Shown here piece after piece: positions 35,393 to 44,798 of a stretch of 64,000 nucleotides of DNA. The stretch spans positions 1,984,001 to 2,048,000 of the forward strand of contig NC_008391.1 of assembly GCF_000203915.1 (NCBI RefSeq), in the 5' to 3' direction. The stretch comes from Burkholderia ambifaria AMMD. Lineage in GTDB: Bacteria; Pseudomonadota; Gammaproteobacteria; Burkholderiales; Burkholderiaceae. Below the pieces are notes generated by a model, which worked only from the letters and a program-made list of their open reading frames with translations, was not told the DNA's origin and searched no databases. Each line of letters begins with the position of its first letter. Position 1 is the first letter of the stretch. A program made the translations under genes and the position numbers.

Positions 35393-36484
35393 TCAGAACC
35401 GCGTACTGAACCCGATCCGCGCGACCGACTGCAGCGCGCCGCTCGACGCGCCGTTCGCGTCCATCACGCCGTTGATCTGCGCGTGGCTGCCGCGGCTCGC
35501 GCGCTGATGCACGCCCGCGACGTACACCATCGTGCGTTTCGACAGCCAGTACTGGACGGCGGCCAGGAGCTGGTGCGCATGCGCGTTATCGAGCGTATCG
35601 TTGCCCTTCATGTACGTGTAGCTCGCCCCGATCACCCAGACCGGCGACGGATGCCAAGCGGCGCCGGTCTCTGCAGACCACGCGCCCGCACCATTCCACG
35701 CGTTGTGCACGGTCGTGAACAGTGCCTTCGCCGTGACCGTGCCGAGCATGTAGTGCGCGCCCGCGCTCCAGTTGCGCACGGTGGTGGCCGGCCGCCCGTC
35801 CGCCGCGCCGTACTTCTGGTTCGTATAGGCCGCGCCCGCGCCGAACGGGCCGTTGTCGTAGCTCGCACCGACGCTGACCGTGTTGTTCGCGCCGACCGAC
35901 CCCGCGACGTTCCCGAAGCCGTACAGCGCGCCGAAGGTCAGGCCCGAGATCGACGCGCTCGTGTACTTGACCGAATTCGCGACGCGATTGCTGCCCGCGA
36001 CGCGGTCCCAGTCGAATGCGCCGGTCGGGTTGTTCGACAGCGCGAGCTTGTCGAACGGCCCGTTGCGAAAGCCGTACAGCCCGACGAGATCCTGCGCGAT
36101 CTCGTTGCCGCTCGCGGCCAGCGAATCGACCATGAACTCGTACTGGTTGCCGAGCGTCAGCGTGCCGTAGCGGTCGTTCTGCAGCCCGACATAGGCCGTG
36201 CGCGCGAACAACCCGCCGCCGATCATCGAGCCGTTCGCGAGCGAGAATTGATTGACGAGCCGGAAGATCGCGCGCGTGCCGGCGCCGAGATCCTCCTTGC
36301 CTTCGAAGCCGAGCAGGTTCGGGAAGAAGATGTTGTCGTCGAATTTCGCGTTGCCGTGACCGCCTTCGTTGCTGACATAGCTGATGCCGGCATCCAGCAG
36401 CCCGAACATCGTCACGCTGCTCTGCGCGAAGGCCGCGGCGGGGATCGTGCAGGCCGCGAGGGCCAGCAGGGTCTTTTTCGTCAT
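35393..36484 (-). CDS. General outer-membrane porin
   Basis: A 363-residue beta-barrel porin of the Burkholderia OpcP/Omp38 type. It begins with a Sec signal peptide (MTKKTLLALAACTIPAAAFA, cleavage near AFA-QS), then QSSVTMFGLLDAGISYVSNEG, an alternating amphipathic strand pattern, and the terminal aromatic residue Phe (IGFSTRF) required for outer-membrane insertion. Start at the ATG 36484 is preferred over a TTG two codons earlier. It lies downstream of the dehydrogenase/MFS operon and probably admits its substrate. Confidence 0.92.
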   Translation of the reverse strand: MTKKTLLALAACTIPAAAFAQSSVTMFGLLDAGISYVSNEGGHGNAKFDDNIFFPNLLGFEGKEDLGAGTRAIFRLVNQFSLANGSMIGGGLFARTAYVGLQNDRYGTLTLGNQYEFMVDSLAASGNEIAQDLVGLYGFRNGPFDKLALSNNPTGAFDWDRVAGSNRVANSVKYTSASISGLTFGALYGFGNVAGSVGANNTVSVGASYDNGPFGAGAAYTNQKYGAADGRPATTVRNWSAGAHYMLGTVTAKALFTTVHNAWNGAGAWSAETGAAWHPSPVWVIGASYTYMKGNDTLDNAHAHQLLAAVQYWLSKRTMVYVAGVHQRASRGSHAQINGVMDANGASSGALQSVARIGFSTRF

Positions 36485-36695
36485 CTCCAAATGCTCCTCA
36501 CATGTTTCCGGTCTTGCCGGAATATTTTTGATGGGACTACTGATTGATATGAAGGTAGTGAATCGTTCGGCTGCCGATTCGGTCGTGCTGGGAACGGGAA
36601 CGCGATCGATCGGAATCGGAACCGGATCGGAGCTGGATCGCGCACGCGGGCACCGGCGCGTGGCGCATGCGCCGATGCCCGCGTGCGTGGGGCCG

Positions 36696-37417
36696 CTATA
36701 CCGTCGAATACCCGCCGTCCACCGGCACGATCGCGCCGGTGACGAAAGACGCGCCGGGCGAGCACAGGAACAGGATCACTTCCGCCACCTCGTCGGCCGT
36801 GCCCCAGCGCGCGAGCGGCGTGCGCTCGAGAATCCGCCGCGACGCGTGCGTGTCGGCCATCAGCCCGCTGCTGAGCGGCGTGTCGATCCAGCCGGGCGCC
36901 ACTGCATTCACGCGGATGCCGCGCTCGGCCCACGCCTGCGCGAGCGAGCGCGTGAGCTGCGCGATGCCGCCCTTGCTCGCGCTGTAGGCCGGGCGGTCCT
37001 TGCTGCCGAAGTACGTGTACATCGACGCGACATTGACGATGCTGCCGCCGCTCGCCGACAGCGCCGGCAGGCGGCGTCGGATGCCCGCATCACCGACGTC
37101 AGGTTCACGTTCAGCACGAGCTCGAACTGGTCCAGCCTGTACTCGTCGGCGTGCCGGCTGATGCCGACGCCGTTGACGAGCGCGTCGACGCGCGGCAGCG
37201 CGCGGATCCTGCGCGTCAACGCTTCGCCATCGGTCACGTCGAGTTCCACGCAGCGGATCCCGGGATGCACCGGCGCATGCGGGCCGGCGGCCTCGAGCCC
37301 GAGCGCGACGACCGACGCGCCCGCTTCCGCGAAACGCCACGCGGTGCGCGCGCCGATGCCCGACGTGCCGCCCGTCACGACGACGGTCTTGCCGTCAAAC
37401 GACCAGGGTCGGCTCAT
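36696..37417 (-). pseudogene. Short-chain dehydrogenase with a frameshift
   Basis: Two frames together make one SDR. The first encodes [33 protein letters not shown]...[35 protein letters not shown] and the second continues [45 protein letters not shown]...PVDGGYSTV. The break falls near 37065-37085, where adding one C to a GCC-G-CC run would restore a complete ~240-residue protein with [10 protein letters not shown], Ser and YSASK motifs. It overlaps the upstream alcohol dehydrogenase gene by 23 bp. It is either a real recent pseudogene or a sequencing error. Confidence 0.85.
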
Positions 37418-38516
37418 GCTCGATGCTCCCGACGGTGTGAGGACGGCGCGCATGACGGCGCGGCGGCGCAACCAGGATCTTGATCTGCGCGCGATCGGCG
37501 AGCAGCGCGTCGAAGCCGTCGGCGACGGCATCGTCGAGCGCGACCGTGCGCGTGACGATCGACGTGAGATCGAGCGCGCCCGACCCGATCAGCCGCAGCA
37601 GGTCTTCGTACACGTGCCGGTAGCCGACGCTCGCCGTGAAGGTCAGCTCGTCGTTGACCGCGCGGAACGCATCGAAACCCGCATGCGGCATCAGGCCGAC
37701 CATCACGAGGCGGCCGCCCTTGCGCAGCCCCTGCATCGCGGCCTCGAACGTGGCCGGCAGGCCGGCCGCCTCGAAGCTCACGTCGACGCCGAGCCCGCCC
37801 GCCGCCTCGCGAATCGCGTCGCGCAGCACCGGCGCGTCGAGCGAGCGCGCGTCGAACGCGTGCGTCGCGCCGAAGCGCGCGGCCGCGGCGAGCCGCTCCG
37901 GCGACACGTCGACCGCGACGATGGTCGTCGCGCCCTGCAGCTTCGCGAGCATGATCAGCAGCAGGCCAATCGGCCCGAGGCCGAACACCGCGCAGGTGTC
38001 GCCGAGCCGCAGCTCGCCGCGCCGCAGCGCATGCAGCGCGACGGCCGCCGGTTCCATCACCGCGGCCTGTTCGAGACTGATGTCGTCAGGGAGCCGATGC
38101 AGCATGTAGGCCGGCACGACCGCGAAGTCGGCCATCCCGCCATCGCCCATCAGGCCGGCGAAGCCCATCGATACGCACAGGTTGTACGAGCCCGAGCGGC
38201 AGTACGCGCACTGGTGGCAGTGATACTCGGGCTCGACCGCGACGCGGTCGCCCGGGGTCAGCGTCGTCACGCCCGCGCCGACTTCGACGACGGTGCCGCA
38301 GAACTCGTGACCGAGCGTGAGCGGTGCGGTGCGGCCGGACAGCGGATGCGGCGTGTCGACCGGAATCGCGTGCGGGCCGTCCGCATATTCGTGCAGGTCG
38401 CTGCCGCAGATGCCGCAATACGCGACCGCGATGCGGACCTCGCCGGGCCCCGCGCGTGGCGTGTCGAGATCGACCACGCGGAGGTCGCGTGGGCCGTGCC
38501 ATTGAAGTGCACGCAT
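37395..38516 (-). CDS. Zinc-dependent alcohol dehydrogenase (2,3-butanediol/sorbitol dehydrogenase-like)
   Basis: A 373-residue medium-chain dehydrogenase. Catalytic zinc ligands are CGICGSDLHEY (Cys ~36) and GHEFCGTVVEVG (His ~68, Glu). The structural zinc lobe is CHQCAYCRSGSYNLC. The Rossmann motif is GLGPIGLLLIMLAKLQGATTIVAVD. The last ~25 residues (PPRRHARRPHTVGSIEHEPTLVV) are an unusual extension overlapping the SDR start. Its ATG lies one base after the MFS stop, so it is coupled to the transporter gene. Substrate unknown. Confidence 0.9.
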   Translation of the reverse strand: MRALQWHGPRDLRVVDLDTPRAGPGEVRIAVAYCGICGSDLHEYADGPHAIPVDTPHPLSGRTAPLTLGHEFCGTVVEVGAGVTTLTPGDRVAVEPEYHCHQCAYCRSGSYNLCVSMGFAGLMGDGGMADFAVVPAYMLHRLPDDISLEQAAVMEPAAVALHALRRGELRLGDTCAVFGLGPIGLLLIMLAKLQGATTIVAVDVSPERLAAAARFGATHAFDARSLDAPVLRDAIREAAGGLGVDVSFEAAGLPATFEAAMQGLRKGGRLVMVGLMPHAGFDAFRAVNDELTFTASVGYRHVYEDLLRLIGSGALDLTSIVTRTVALDDAVADGFDALLADRAQIKILVAPPRRHARRPHTVGSIEHEPTLVV

Positions 38517-38517
38517 G

Positions 38518-39819
38518 TCAGCGTCCTCCGAGGTTCTGGGTATCGAGACGGGTGGTGGCGCCGGCGAGCGCGCGCTTGCGCAGCACGGCGGGCGCGGTTT
38601 CGACGAGGCCGAACGACAGCACGCACGCGAGAATCGCGCCCGCGGCCGACGTCCACATCGCGAACTGCAGGCCGTACCTGTCGGCCGTGAAGCCCGCGAC
38701 GGTCGGCGCGATGAAGCCGCCGATCAACTCGCCCGCGCCCATGATCAGGCCGAGCGCGCCGGCGATCGCGCGGGGCGGCACGGTTTCGGCCGGGATCGTC
38801 GCCATGAACAGCGTGAAGCAGCCGAGGCCTGTGTACGTGGCGAACACGAGTGCGCCGAGCGCCCAGACCGAGCCGACATGGATCATCACGACCGGGCACA
38901 CGGCCGCGACCAGCGCGAACGCGATCATCGTCGGCTTGCGGCCGATGCGGTCGGAGATCGCCGGCACCGCGAAGCCCCAGAACACCCATGCGGCGCCGAG
39001 GCAGGTCATCACGATGCCCATGTCGGCCGGCGACAGATGGCGGCTTTCCACGAGGAAGACCGGCGCGAACGAGATGATCACGACGAACCACGTGAGGAAG
39101 AAGCAGCTGATCAGCACGCAGAGCAGGATGTTGCGTTCCTTCAACAGCGCCCAGCGGTTGATCGCCGCGCCGCTCGCGGCCGGCGCGCCGGCGCCGACGG
39201 CCTGTGCATGCCGTACGCCGCCGGGCGGCACTTCACGCACCCAGCGCCAGATGCAGAACGCGATCAGGAAGCCCGGAATGCACGAGACGTAGAACGCCTC
39301 GCGCCAGCCGTAGGCGGTCGCGATGCCGATCACGACCGGCGGGCCGATCATCGCGCCGAGCAGGCCGGCGGCCGAGCCCTGCAGCAGACCCATGTTCAGT
39401 CCGCGGCGGCTCGGCGTCGAGCTCTCGATCATCAGCGATTGCGACAGCGGCAGCACGGGCCCTTCGGCGATGCCCATCAGCGCGCGGAACGCGATCAGGC
39501 TCGCGAAGCCGCCGACGAGCCCCGACAGCGCCGAGCACACGGAGAAGCCGAGCACCGCGGCGATCAGCAGCGGCTTGCGCGTGCCGCGCGCATCGGACCA
39601 TGCGCCGGTCGCGGCACCCGACAGCGCCCACGTGAGCGCGAGCGCGGACGACACCATGCCGAGCTGCGTATTCGACAGATGCAGCTCGGCCGACATGAAC
39701 GGGAACAGGAACGACAGCGCGAGGCGGTCGAAGAACACGAAGCCGAACGTCATGAACAGGATCAGCAGCAGCCTGTTCTCATACGTCCATGCCGGTCTGG
39801 AGGAGGGGTGGGATGTCAT
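38518..39819 (-). CDS. MFS transporter (anion:cation symporter/aromatic acid type)
   Basis: A 433-residue carrier with twelve hydrophobic segments and the MFS loop motif GAWSDARGTRKPLLIAA between helices 2 and 3, with a counterpart DRIGRKPTMIAFALV after helix 8. The N-terminus TYENRLLLILFMTFGFVFFDRLALSFLFPFM matches the D-galactonate/phthalate-type symporter subgroup. Co-transcribed with the cupin (18 bp upstream) and the alcohol dehydrogenase. Probably imports the substrate of this locus. Confidence 0.9.
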   Translation of the reverse strand: MTSHPSSRPAWTYENRLLLILFMTFGFVFFDRLALSFLFPFMSAELHLSNTQLGMVSSALALTWALSGAATGAWSDARGTRKPLLIAAVLGFSVCSALSGLVGGFASLIAFRALMGIAEGPVLPLSQSLMIESSTPSRRGLNMGLLQGSAAGLLGAMIGPPVVIGIATAYGWREAFYVSCIPGFLIAFCIWRWVREVPPGGVRHAQAVGAGAPAASGAAINRWALLKERNILLCVLISCFFLTWFVVIISFAPVFLVESRHLSPADMGIVMTCLGAAWVFWGFAVPAISDRIGRKPTMIAFALVAAVCPVVMIHVGSVWALGALVFATYTGLGCFTLFMATIPAETVPPRAIAGALGLIMGAGELIGGFIAPTVAGFTADRYGLQFAMWTSAAGAILACVLSFGLVETAPAVLRKRALAGATTRLDTQNLGGR

Positions 39820-39837
39820 GAGCGGCCTCGTCGCGCG

Positions 39838-40371
39838 TCAGCGAAACAGCTTCTCGATCGCTTGCGCGCCGAGGCCGACCTTCTCGTAATGGGCCTTGCA
39901 CATCGCGATGTACGAATGCACGTCGAAGTAGCCGTCGGGGTTGCCTTCGTCGTCGAGCCAGATCAGCGGGCCCTTGACGATGAAGAACGCGCGCATCGGC
40001 TCCGGATGATCGAACGCGACGAGCGTATGGCCTTCGCCGGGCGTTTCATACACGAAATCGCCGCGCGTCGCGGTCCATTCGTGCTCCAGGTATCCCCACT
40101 TGCCCGACAGCGTGTACGCGAACACCTCGTGCGGGTGATAGTGGCGGTTCACGAGCCCGGCTTCCTTCGCCATCAGGATGTCGCACCACTTGTTCTGCGA
40201 CGGCGAGATCCATAGCGGCCGCGATGAAACCGTTTCGGTGAACGGAACGTAAAGGCGCTCGTCGTCGCTGGCCGCGTTCGGGATGTAAGCTTCCGGCAGC
40301 GCATCGGGCTTGAACGGATTGGCAATCGGCGCGATGTTTTGCCAGAATTCGGATACGGCTTTGTCGACCAC
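39838..40371 (-). CDS. 2,4'-dihydroxyacetophenone dioxygenase-like cupin
   Basis: A 177-residue cupin. The metal site is suggested by NRHYHPHEVFAYTLSGKWGYLEHEWTATRGDFVYETPGEGHTL: two His and a Glu in cupin motif 1 and a His in motif 2. The overall pattern matches the dihydroxyacetophenone dioxygenase family, non-heme iron enzymes that cleave a C-C bond next to a ketone. A GTG start at 40371 with AGGAG seven bases ahead is chosen. First gene of the minus-strand operon; divergent from an AraC regulator. Exact substrate is unknown. Confidence 0.82.
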   Translation of the reverse strand: MVDKAVSEFWQNIAPIANPFKPDALPEAYIPNAASDDERLYVPFTETVSSRPLWISPSQNKWCDILMAKEAGLVNRHYHPHEVFAYTLSGKWGYLEHEWTATRGDFVYETPGEGHTLVAFDHPEPMRAFFIVKGPLIWLDDEGNPDGYFDVHSYIAMCKAHYEKVGLGAQAIEKLFR

Positions 40372-40558
40372 GGTGTGTCTCCTTGTCGTTGGATGTCGTG
40401 GGGTCGACTTTAGCCAGCCGGTGCGCGGCGCTCTTGACTGGGCTGGACGAATTGCTTGATCGGGCCGGACATCGCGCCGCACCGCACTGCATCAATACCC
40501 ATACGCACCATCCCCCAATCCGTGCCGCTCCGCACGACAGGCGATTCCAGGAGGCGAC

Positions 40559-41524
40559 GTGACGAATTCGACCGTTCTTTCATGCACGCGAGGCTCGACG
40601 GCCGACGTGCCGGCGCGCGACCGGATGGCGTACTGGGATGCGTTCAACGCCGCGACGCTGGTCGGCCTGCGCTGCTCGTCGCTGTCGCCGGCGGGGCTCG
40701 AGGTCGAGAAAACCGATCTCGCGCTGCCGGGGCTCGGCGTCGCCGACATCAGCGGCCGCGATCACGTGATCGAGCGCAGCCCCGCGCTGGTGCGTCAGCT
40801 GCCGAAGGAGTCGCTGTTCGCGTGCCCGATCCTGAGCGGTCGCGCGTATTTCATCCAGCGCGACCGGTGCCTGCTCGCGGAAGCCGGCGACGTCGTCGTG
40901 TACGACACGCGCGTGCCCTATCTGTTCGGATTCCTGACGCCGATGCGGCAGCTGCTGGTGGACATTCCGATCACCACGTTCGACGACCGCTTCGACGCGG
41001 AGCTGGCGGCGCTGCCGCTGCGGATCGCGCCGAAACCGGGCGCGGGCGCGATGCTCGGCGCGACGCTGCGCGCGAGCGTCGAGCGGTTCATGCGGGATCC
41101 GGTCGAAGAGGACGCCGCGCGCTTCGTCGAACATACGCGCACGCTGGTCGCGGAGCTCATCGACGCGGAAGTGAACGGCGCGGGCGCATCGCGCGCGTCG
41201 CTGTCGTACCTGCTGACCGCGAAGCAATACATCGCGACGCATCTCGGCGACCCGGAGCTCGGGCCGCAGGCGGTCGCCGATGCGGTCGGGCTGTCGTTGC
41301 GGCACCTGAGCCGGCTTTTTGCTGGCGAAGGAGACTCGATCACGCAGCACATCTGGTCCGAGCGGCTGTCGCATGCGCATCGCGAACTGGTCGATGCGCG
41401 CCTGCGCAAGACGAGCATCGGCGAGATCGCGTTTCGCTGGGGGTTCTCCAGCCAGGCGCACTTCAGCCGCGCGATTCGCGAACGCTACGGTGCGTCGCCG
41501 ATGGCGCTGCGCAGCGCCTGTTGA
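40559..41524 (+). CDS. AraC-family regulator
   Basis: A 321-residue regulator. N-terminal AraC-binding-like domain (~20-190) and C-terminal double helix-turn-helix (~215-315: LGPQAVADAVGLSLRHLSRLFAGEGDSITQHIWSERLSHAHRELVD...IGEIAFRWGFSSQAHFSRAIRERYGASPMAL). GTG start at 40559 preceded by GGAGG. Divergent from the cupin-MFS-dehydrogenase operon and probably its activator. Sequence-wise it is a distant relative of the AraC gene at 30860. Confidence 0.9.
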   Translation: MTNSTVLSCTRGSTADVPARDRMAYWDAFNAATLVGLRCSSLSPAGLEVEKTDLALPGLGVADISGRDHVIERSPALVRQLPKESLFACPILSGRAYFIQRDRCLLAEAGDVVVYDTRVPYLFGFLTPMRQLLVDIPITTFDDRFDAELAALPLRIAPKPGAGAMLGATLRASVERFMRDPVEEDAARFVEHTRTLVAELIDAEVNGAGASRASLSYLLTAKQYIATHLGDPELGPQAVADAVGLSLRHLSRLFAGEGDSITQHIWSERLSHAHRELVDARLRKTSIGEIAFRWGFSSQAHFSRAIRERYGASPMALRSAC

Positions 41525-41693
41525 AACAGCGGAACCGGTGTTGAAGCGGCGCGTGGTTCATGCGCCGTTTTCGTTTTCGTTGTGGTTTCGTTGTGGCGGA
41601 GGGGCGTCAGTGTGTTCGTGTTGCCGGTTGCTGGTTGCCTGTTGCCCGACACGATGCGCGGCAGGCCGACGGATCGCAGATCCGCCGTCCGCC

Positions 41694-41749
41694 GAACCGT
41701 TGAACCGTTGAACCGTTGAACCGTTGAACCGTTGAACCGTTGAACCGCG
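41694..41749. repeat. 8-bp tandem repeat (VNTR candidate)
   Basis: Six exact head-to-tail copies of GAACCGTT at 41694-41741 plus a seventh imperfect copy (GAACCGCG). It lies in the gap between the AraC gene and the aldo/keto reductase. The preceding 120 bp is G/T-rich low-complexity sequence with repeated TTTCG, GTTGTGG and GTTGC words. Slippage is likely, so copy number may vary between strains. Confidence 0.9.
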
Positions 41750-41786
41750 AACCCGCGGTCCCAAGCCGTCCCCCCGGCCCCGGCTC

Positions 41787-42734
41787 TCACACCGCGCTGG
41801 CCTCGTCGATCTTGCGAATATCTTCGTCATCGAGCTTCACGCGGATCGCTTCGCCGAGCAGCGCGAGCTGCGACAGCGACGTCGCGCTCGCGATCGGCGC
41901 GGTGATCGTCGGCCGCGCGATCTGCCACGCGAGTGCGATCGCGGCCGGTTGCGTGCCGTGCTTCGCCGACACGTCGTCGAGCGCCGCGAGAATGCGCAGG
42001 CCGCGCGCATCGAGATAGCCGGCGACGCGATCGCCGCGCACGCTCTTCTTCAGGTCGGCCTCGCTGCGGTACTTGCCCGACAGGAAGCCGCTCGCGAGTG
42101 CGTAGTAGTTGACGACGCCGAGTTTCAGGTCGCGCACGACCGGTTCGAGATCGTGCTCGTATTCGGCACGGTCGATCAGGTTGTATTCCGGCTGGATCAC
42201 CTGGTAAGCCGGCAGGCCGTCGCGCTTGCTGATGTCGGCGGCTTCGCGCAGGCGCGCGCCGCTGTAGTTCGACGCGCCGATGATGCGCACCTTGCCCGCG
42301 TCGATCAGCGTCTGGTAGGCGGCGAGCGTTTCCTCGAGCGGGGCCGTGTCGGCGAGATCGCGGTGCGAGAAATACAGGTCGATGTAGTCGGTCTGCAGGC
42401 GGCGCAGCGAATCGTCGGCGGCCTTCAGGATGTTGTCCTTCGACAGGCCCGCGCGCGCCTCGAGCAGGCCGACCTTGGTCGCGATCACGACCTGGTCGCG
42501 CTTGCCGGAGCGCTTGAGCCACTTGCCGATGATCGTTTCGGATTCGCCGCCGCTGTTGCCGGGCGCCCAGGCCGAATAGACGTCGGCCGTGTCGATGAAG
42601 TTGATGCCGGTGTCGGCGAGCGCGTCGAGCAGCGCAAACGATGCGTTCTCGTCGACGGTCCAGCCGAAGACGTTGCCGCCGAAGGCGAGCGGGGAAACCT
42701 GGATGTCCGACGTGCCGAGGGTGCGTAGTGCCAT
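41787..42734 (-). CDS. Aldo/keto reductase
   Basis: A 315-residue NADPH-dependent (beta/alpha)8-barrel reductase. The catalytic tetrad is visible: Asp in NFIDTADVYS, Tyr in the same stretch, Lys in VVIATKVGL, His in YFSHRDL. The cofactor-binding C-terminal region TITAPIASATSLSQL is present. It belongs to the YajO/YghZ-like subgroup. The physiological substrate is unknown. Monocistronic. Confidence 0.92.
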   Translation of the reverse strand: MALRTLGTSDIQVSPLAFGGNVFGWTVDENASFALLDALADTGINFIDTADVYSAWAPGNSGGESETIIGKWLKRSGKRDQVVIATKVGLLEARAGLSKDNILKAADDSLRRLQTDYIDLYFSHRDLADTAPLEETLAAYQTLIDAGKVRIIGASNYSGARLREAADISKRDGLPAYQVIQPEYNLIDRAEYEHDLEPVVRDLKLGVVNYYALASGFLSGKYRSEADLKKSVRGDRVAGYLDARGLRILAALDDVSAKHGTQPAAIALAWQIARPTITAPIASATSLSQLALLGEAIRVKLDDEDIRKIDEASAV

Positions 42735-43108
42735 GTTGCTCTCCTGATGCTGCGGGGTGAACGGGATTGAACGGCGGGACCGGTCGAGTTGAATGCGACG
42801 GGATGGCGGAGGGGCGACGCGCTTTCGCCGTTGTCGCGGGATGCTCGAATATTCTCGCGCATCGACCGGGATCGTGCAGCGATCACGCGGCCGCGGTGAC
42901 GGAGGACTTGCGGCGGATGACGGACGAATCGTCCGCTATGTGCACCATCCGTGCGACTGCGTTCGATCGGGAACCGAATTTTGCCGTGGTTGGGCGCGGC
43001 AGCGGACGGTCGAGAGGCGGGTGGAAACCGGCGTTCTGTGACGCAGCATCGGAGCGGAACGAAACACGGGCGGCTAGTGGCCGCCCGCGATCGGTCAATC
43101 ATCAAGCG
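42735..43108. other. 374-bp intergenic region
   Basis: Lies upstream of the aldo/keto reductase and downstream of the LysE/ArgO gene, both on the minus strand. It should carry the reductase promoter. I see no convincing gene, repeat or strong hairpin in it. Confidence 0.4.
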
Positions 43109-43729
43109 TCACCGCAACTGCACCGCCGCGAGAAACAGCACCATGCTGCCGATCGCGCCATCCAGCACGCGCCACGCAACGGCCTTGCGGAACCACGGCG
43201 CGAGCAGTCGCGCCCCGTATCCGAGCCCGAGGAACCACACGACGCTGACCGCCATCGCGCCGATCGCGAATGCGAGGCGCGCGCCTTCCGGCTCGCGCGC
43301 ACCGGCCGTGCCAATCAGCAGGAACGTATCGAGATACACGTGCGGGTTGAGCCACGTGAACGCGAGCGTCATCAGCACGATCGCGACCGTGCTCTGCGGC
43401 GGCGGCGCGACGGCGTCGCCGCGCACGTCGAGCGTTTCGTGTCCAGGCTTGAACGCCCGGCGCAGCGCGTTGAAGCCGAACCATGCGAGATACGCGAGGC
43501 CGACGTACAGCACCACGTGGACGAAGGTCGGATAACGTTCGACGAGCACCGACGCGCCGCCGACGCCCGCGCCGATCAGGATCATGTCGGACAGCGCGCA
43601 CAGCAGCACGATCTTGCCGACATGCGAGCGCATGATGCCTTGCCGGAGCACGAATGCATTCTGCGCGCCGATGGTGACGATGAGCGACCCGCACAGGGCG
43701 GCGCCGTGGGAAAAAGCGATCCAGTTCAT
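43109..43729 (-). CDS. argO: LysE/ArgO-family arginine/lysine exporter
   Basis: A 206-residue inner-membrane exporter with about six helices and the LysE motif GAQNAFVLRQGI (~22-33), TFTWLNPHVYLDTFLL (~120-135). It exports basic amino acids when they accumulate. Divergent from an ArgP/LysG-type LysR gene 106 bp away, the classic pairing for feedback-induced export. Confidence 0.92.
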   Translation of the reverse strand: MNWIAFSHGAALCGSLIVTIGAQNAFVLRQGIMRSHVGKIVLLCALSDMILIGAGVGGASVLVERYPTFVHVVLYVGLAYLAWFGFNALRRAFKPGHETLDVRGDAVAPPPQSTVAIVLMTLAFTWLNPHVYLDTFLLIGTAGAREPEGARLAFAIGAMAVSVVWFLGLGYGARLLAPWFRKAVAWRVLDGAIGSMVLFLAAVQLR

Positions 43730-43835
43730 GATGGGGAAAGGTGAAGCCGTAGACGGGGGAATCAGTTGGCGCTAGTCTGCGGTCAGCCGCAACATAAGAG
43801 AAGCTAATTCACCTAATGCTGATTAAGGAAATCTA

Positions 43836-44729
43836 ATGCTCGACTACGCGTTGCTCGACGCCCTGGCCGCGGTGATCCGGCACGGTTCATTCGAACGGGC
43901 GGCCAAGGAGCTGAACGTCACGCCGTCGGCGGTATCGCAGCGCGTGAAGCTCCTGGAGGAGCGCGTCGGCAGCGTGCTCGTCAAGCGCGGGCAGCCGTGC
44001 GTCGCGACGACGTCCGGCGCGCTTCTATGCCGGCATACGGAACGCGTGCAGTTGCTCGAGGCCGAACTGGGCGGCCGGATGCCCGCGTTGCCGGGCCAGA
44101 TCGCGAGCGCGTGGCCGACATTGCGCGTGGCCGTCAACGACGACAGCGTCGCGACCTGGTTCATCGACGCGGTCGGGCCCTTCTGTACCGAGCGCGAGAC
44201 CTTGCTCGACCTCGTGATCGACGACCAGGACCATACAGCCGCGCGCATTCGCGACGGCAGCGTGCAGGGCGCGGTGACCGCGCAGGCCGAGCCGATCCAG
44301 GGATGCCGGTCGACGCGGCTCGGGCGCATCCGCTATCGCGCGGTGTGTTCGCCGGCGTTTTACGACCGCTATTTCGGCGCCGGCATCACGCGCGATGCGC
44401 TGCGCCGCGCGCCGTGCGTGATGTTCAATCCGAAGGACGGCCTGCAGGCGCGCTTCATCCGGCGCGTGACGCGTGCGGATCTCGATCCGCCGCAACACTG
44501 GATCCCGCATGTCGCGGGCTATCTGCGCGCATGCGAAACGGGGCTCGGATGGGGAATGTGCCCGGACCGGATGGTCGATCGCCAGTTGGCGGCGGGCGAA
44601 CTGGTCGACATGTCGCGCGGGCGGACCGTCGATATCGAGCTGTACTGGCAGAGCTGGCGCCTGTCGATCGGCTGGCTCGACGACTTCAGCGCGGCGCTCA
44701 AGACGCGTGCCGCGCTGTTTCTCGACTGA
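43836..44729 (+). CDS. argP: LysR-family regulator ArgP/LysG
   Basis: A 297-residue LysR protein of the ArgP/LysG subgroup: winged helix LDALAAVIRHGSFERAAKELNVTPSAVSQRVKLLEERVGSVLVKR, and the subgroup-specific linker VATTSGALLCRHTERVQLLEAEL. It would activate the divergent argO in response to arginine or lysine. The gap contains AT-rich half-sites near 43795-43830. Confidence 0.9.
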   Translation: MLDYALLDALAAVIRHGSFERAAKELNVTPSAVSQRVKLLEERVGSVLVKRGQPCVATTSGALLCRHTERVQLLEAELGGRMPALPGQIASAWPTLRVAVNDDSVATWFIDAVGPFCTERETLLDLVIDDQDHTAARIRDGSVQGAVTAQAEPIQGCRSTRLGRIRYRAVCSPAFYDRYFGAGITRDALRRAPCVMFNPKDGLQARFIRRVTRADLDPPQHWIPHVAGYLRACETGLGWGMCPDRMVDRQLAAGELVDMSRGRTVDIELYWQSWRLSIGWLDDFSAALKTRAALFLD

Positions 44730-44798
44730 TCGTAGCGGGAGGAGGTGAGAGAGCCGCGAGAAGCGGGCGGCGGCGCGCAGGTCGCGCGCCGCGCGGGG

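Noticed and set aside
36696..37417. Two separate overlapping SDR genes
   Set aside because: Each half lacks what the other has (cofactor motif versus catalytic Tyr/Lys); together they give one normal-length SDR with a single frameshift.
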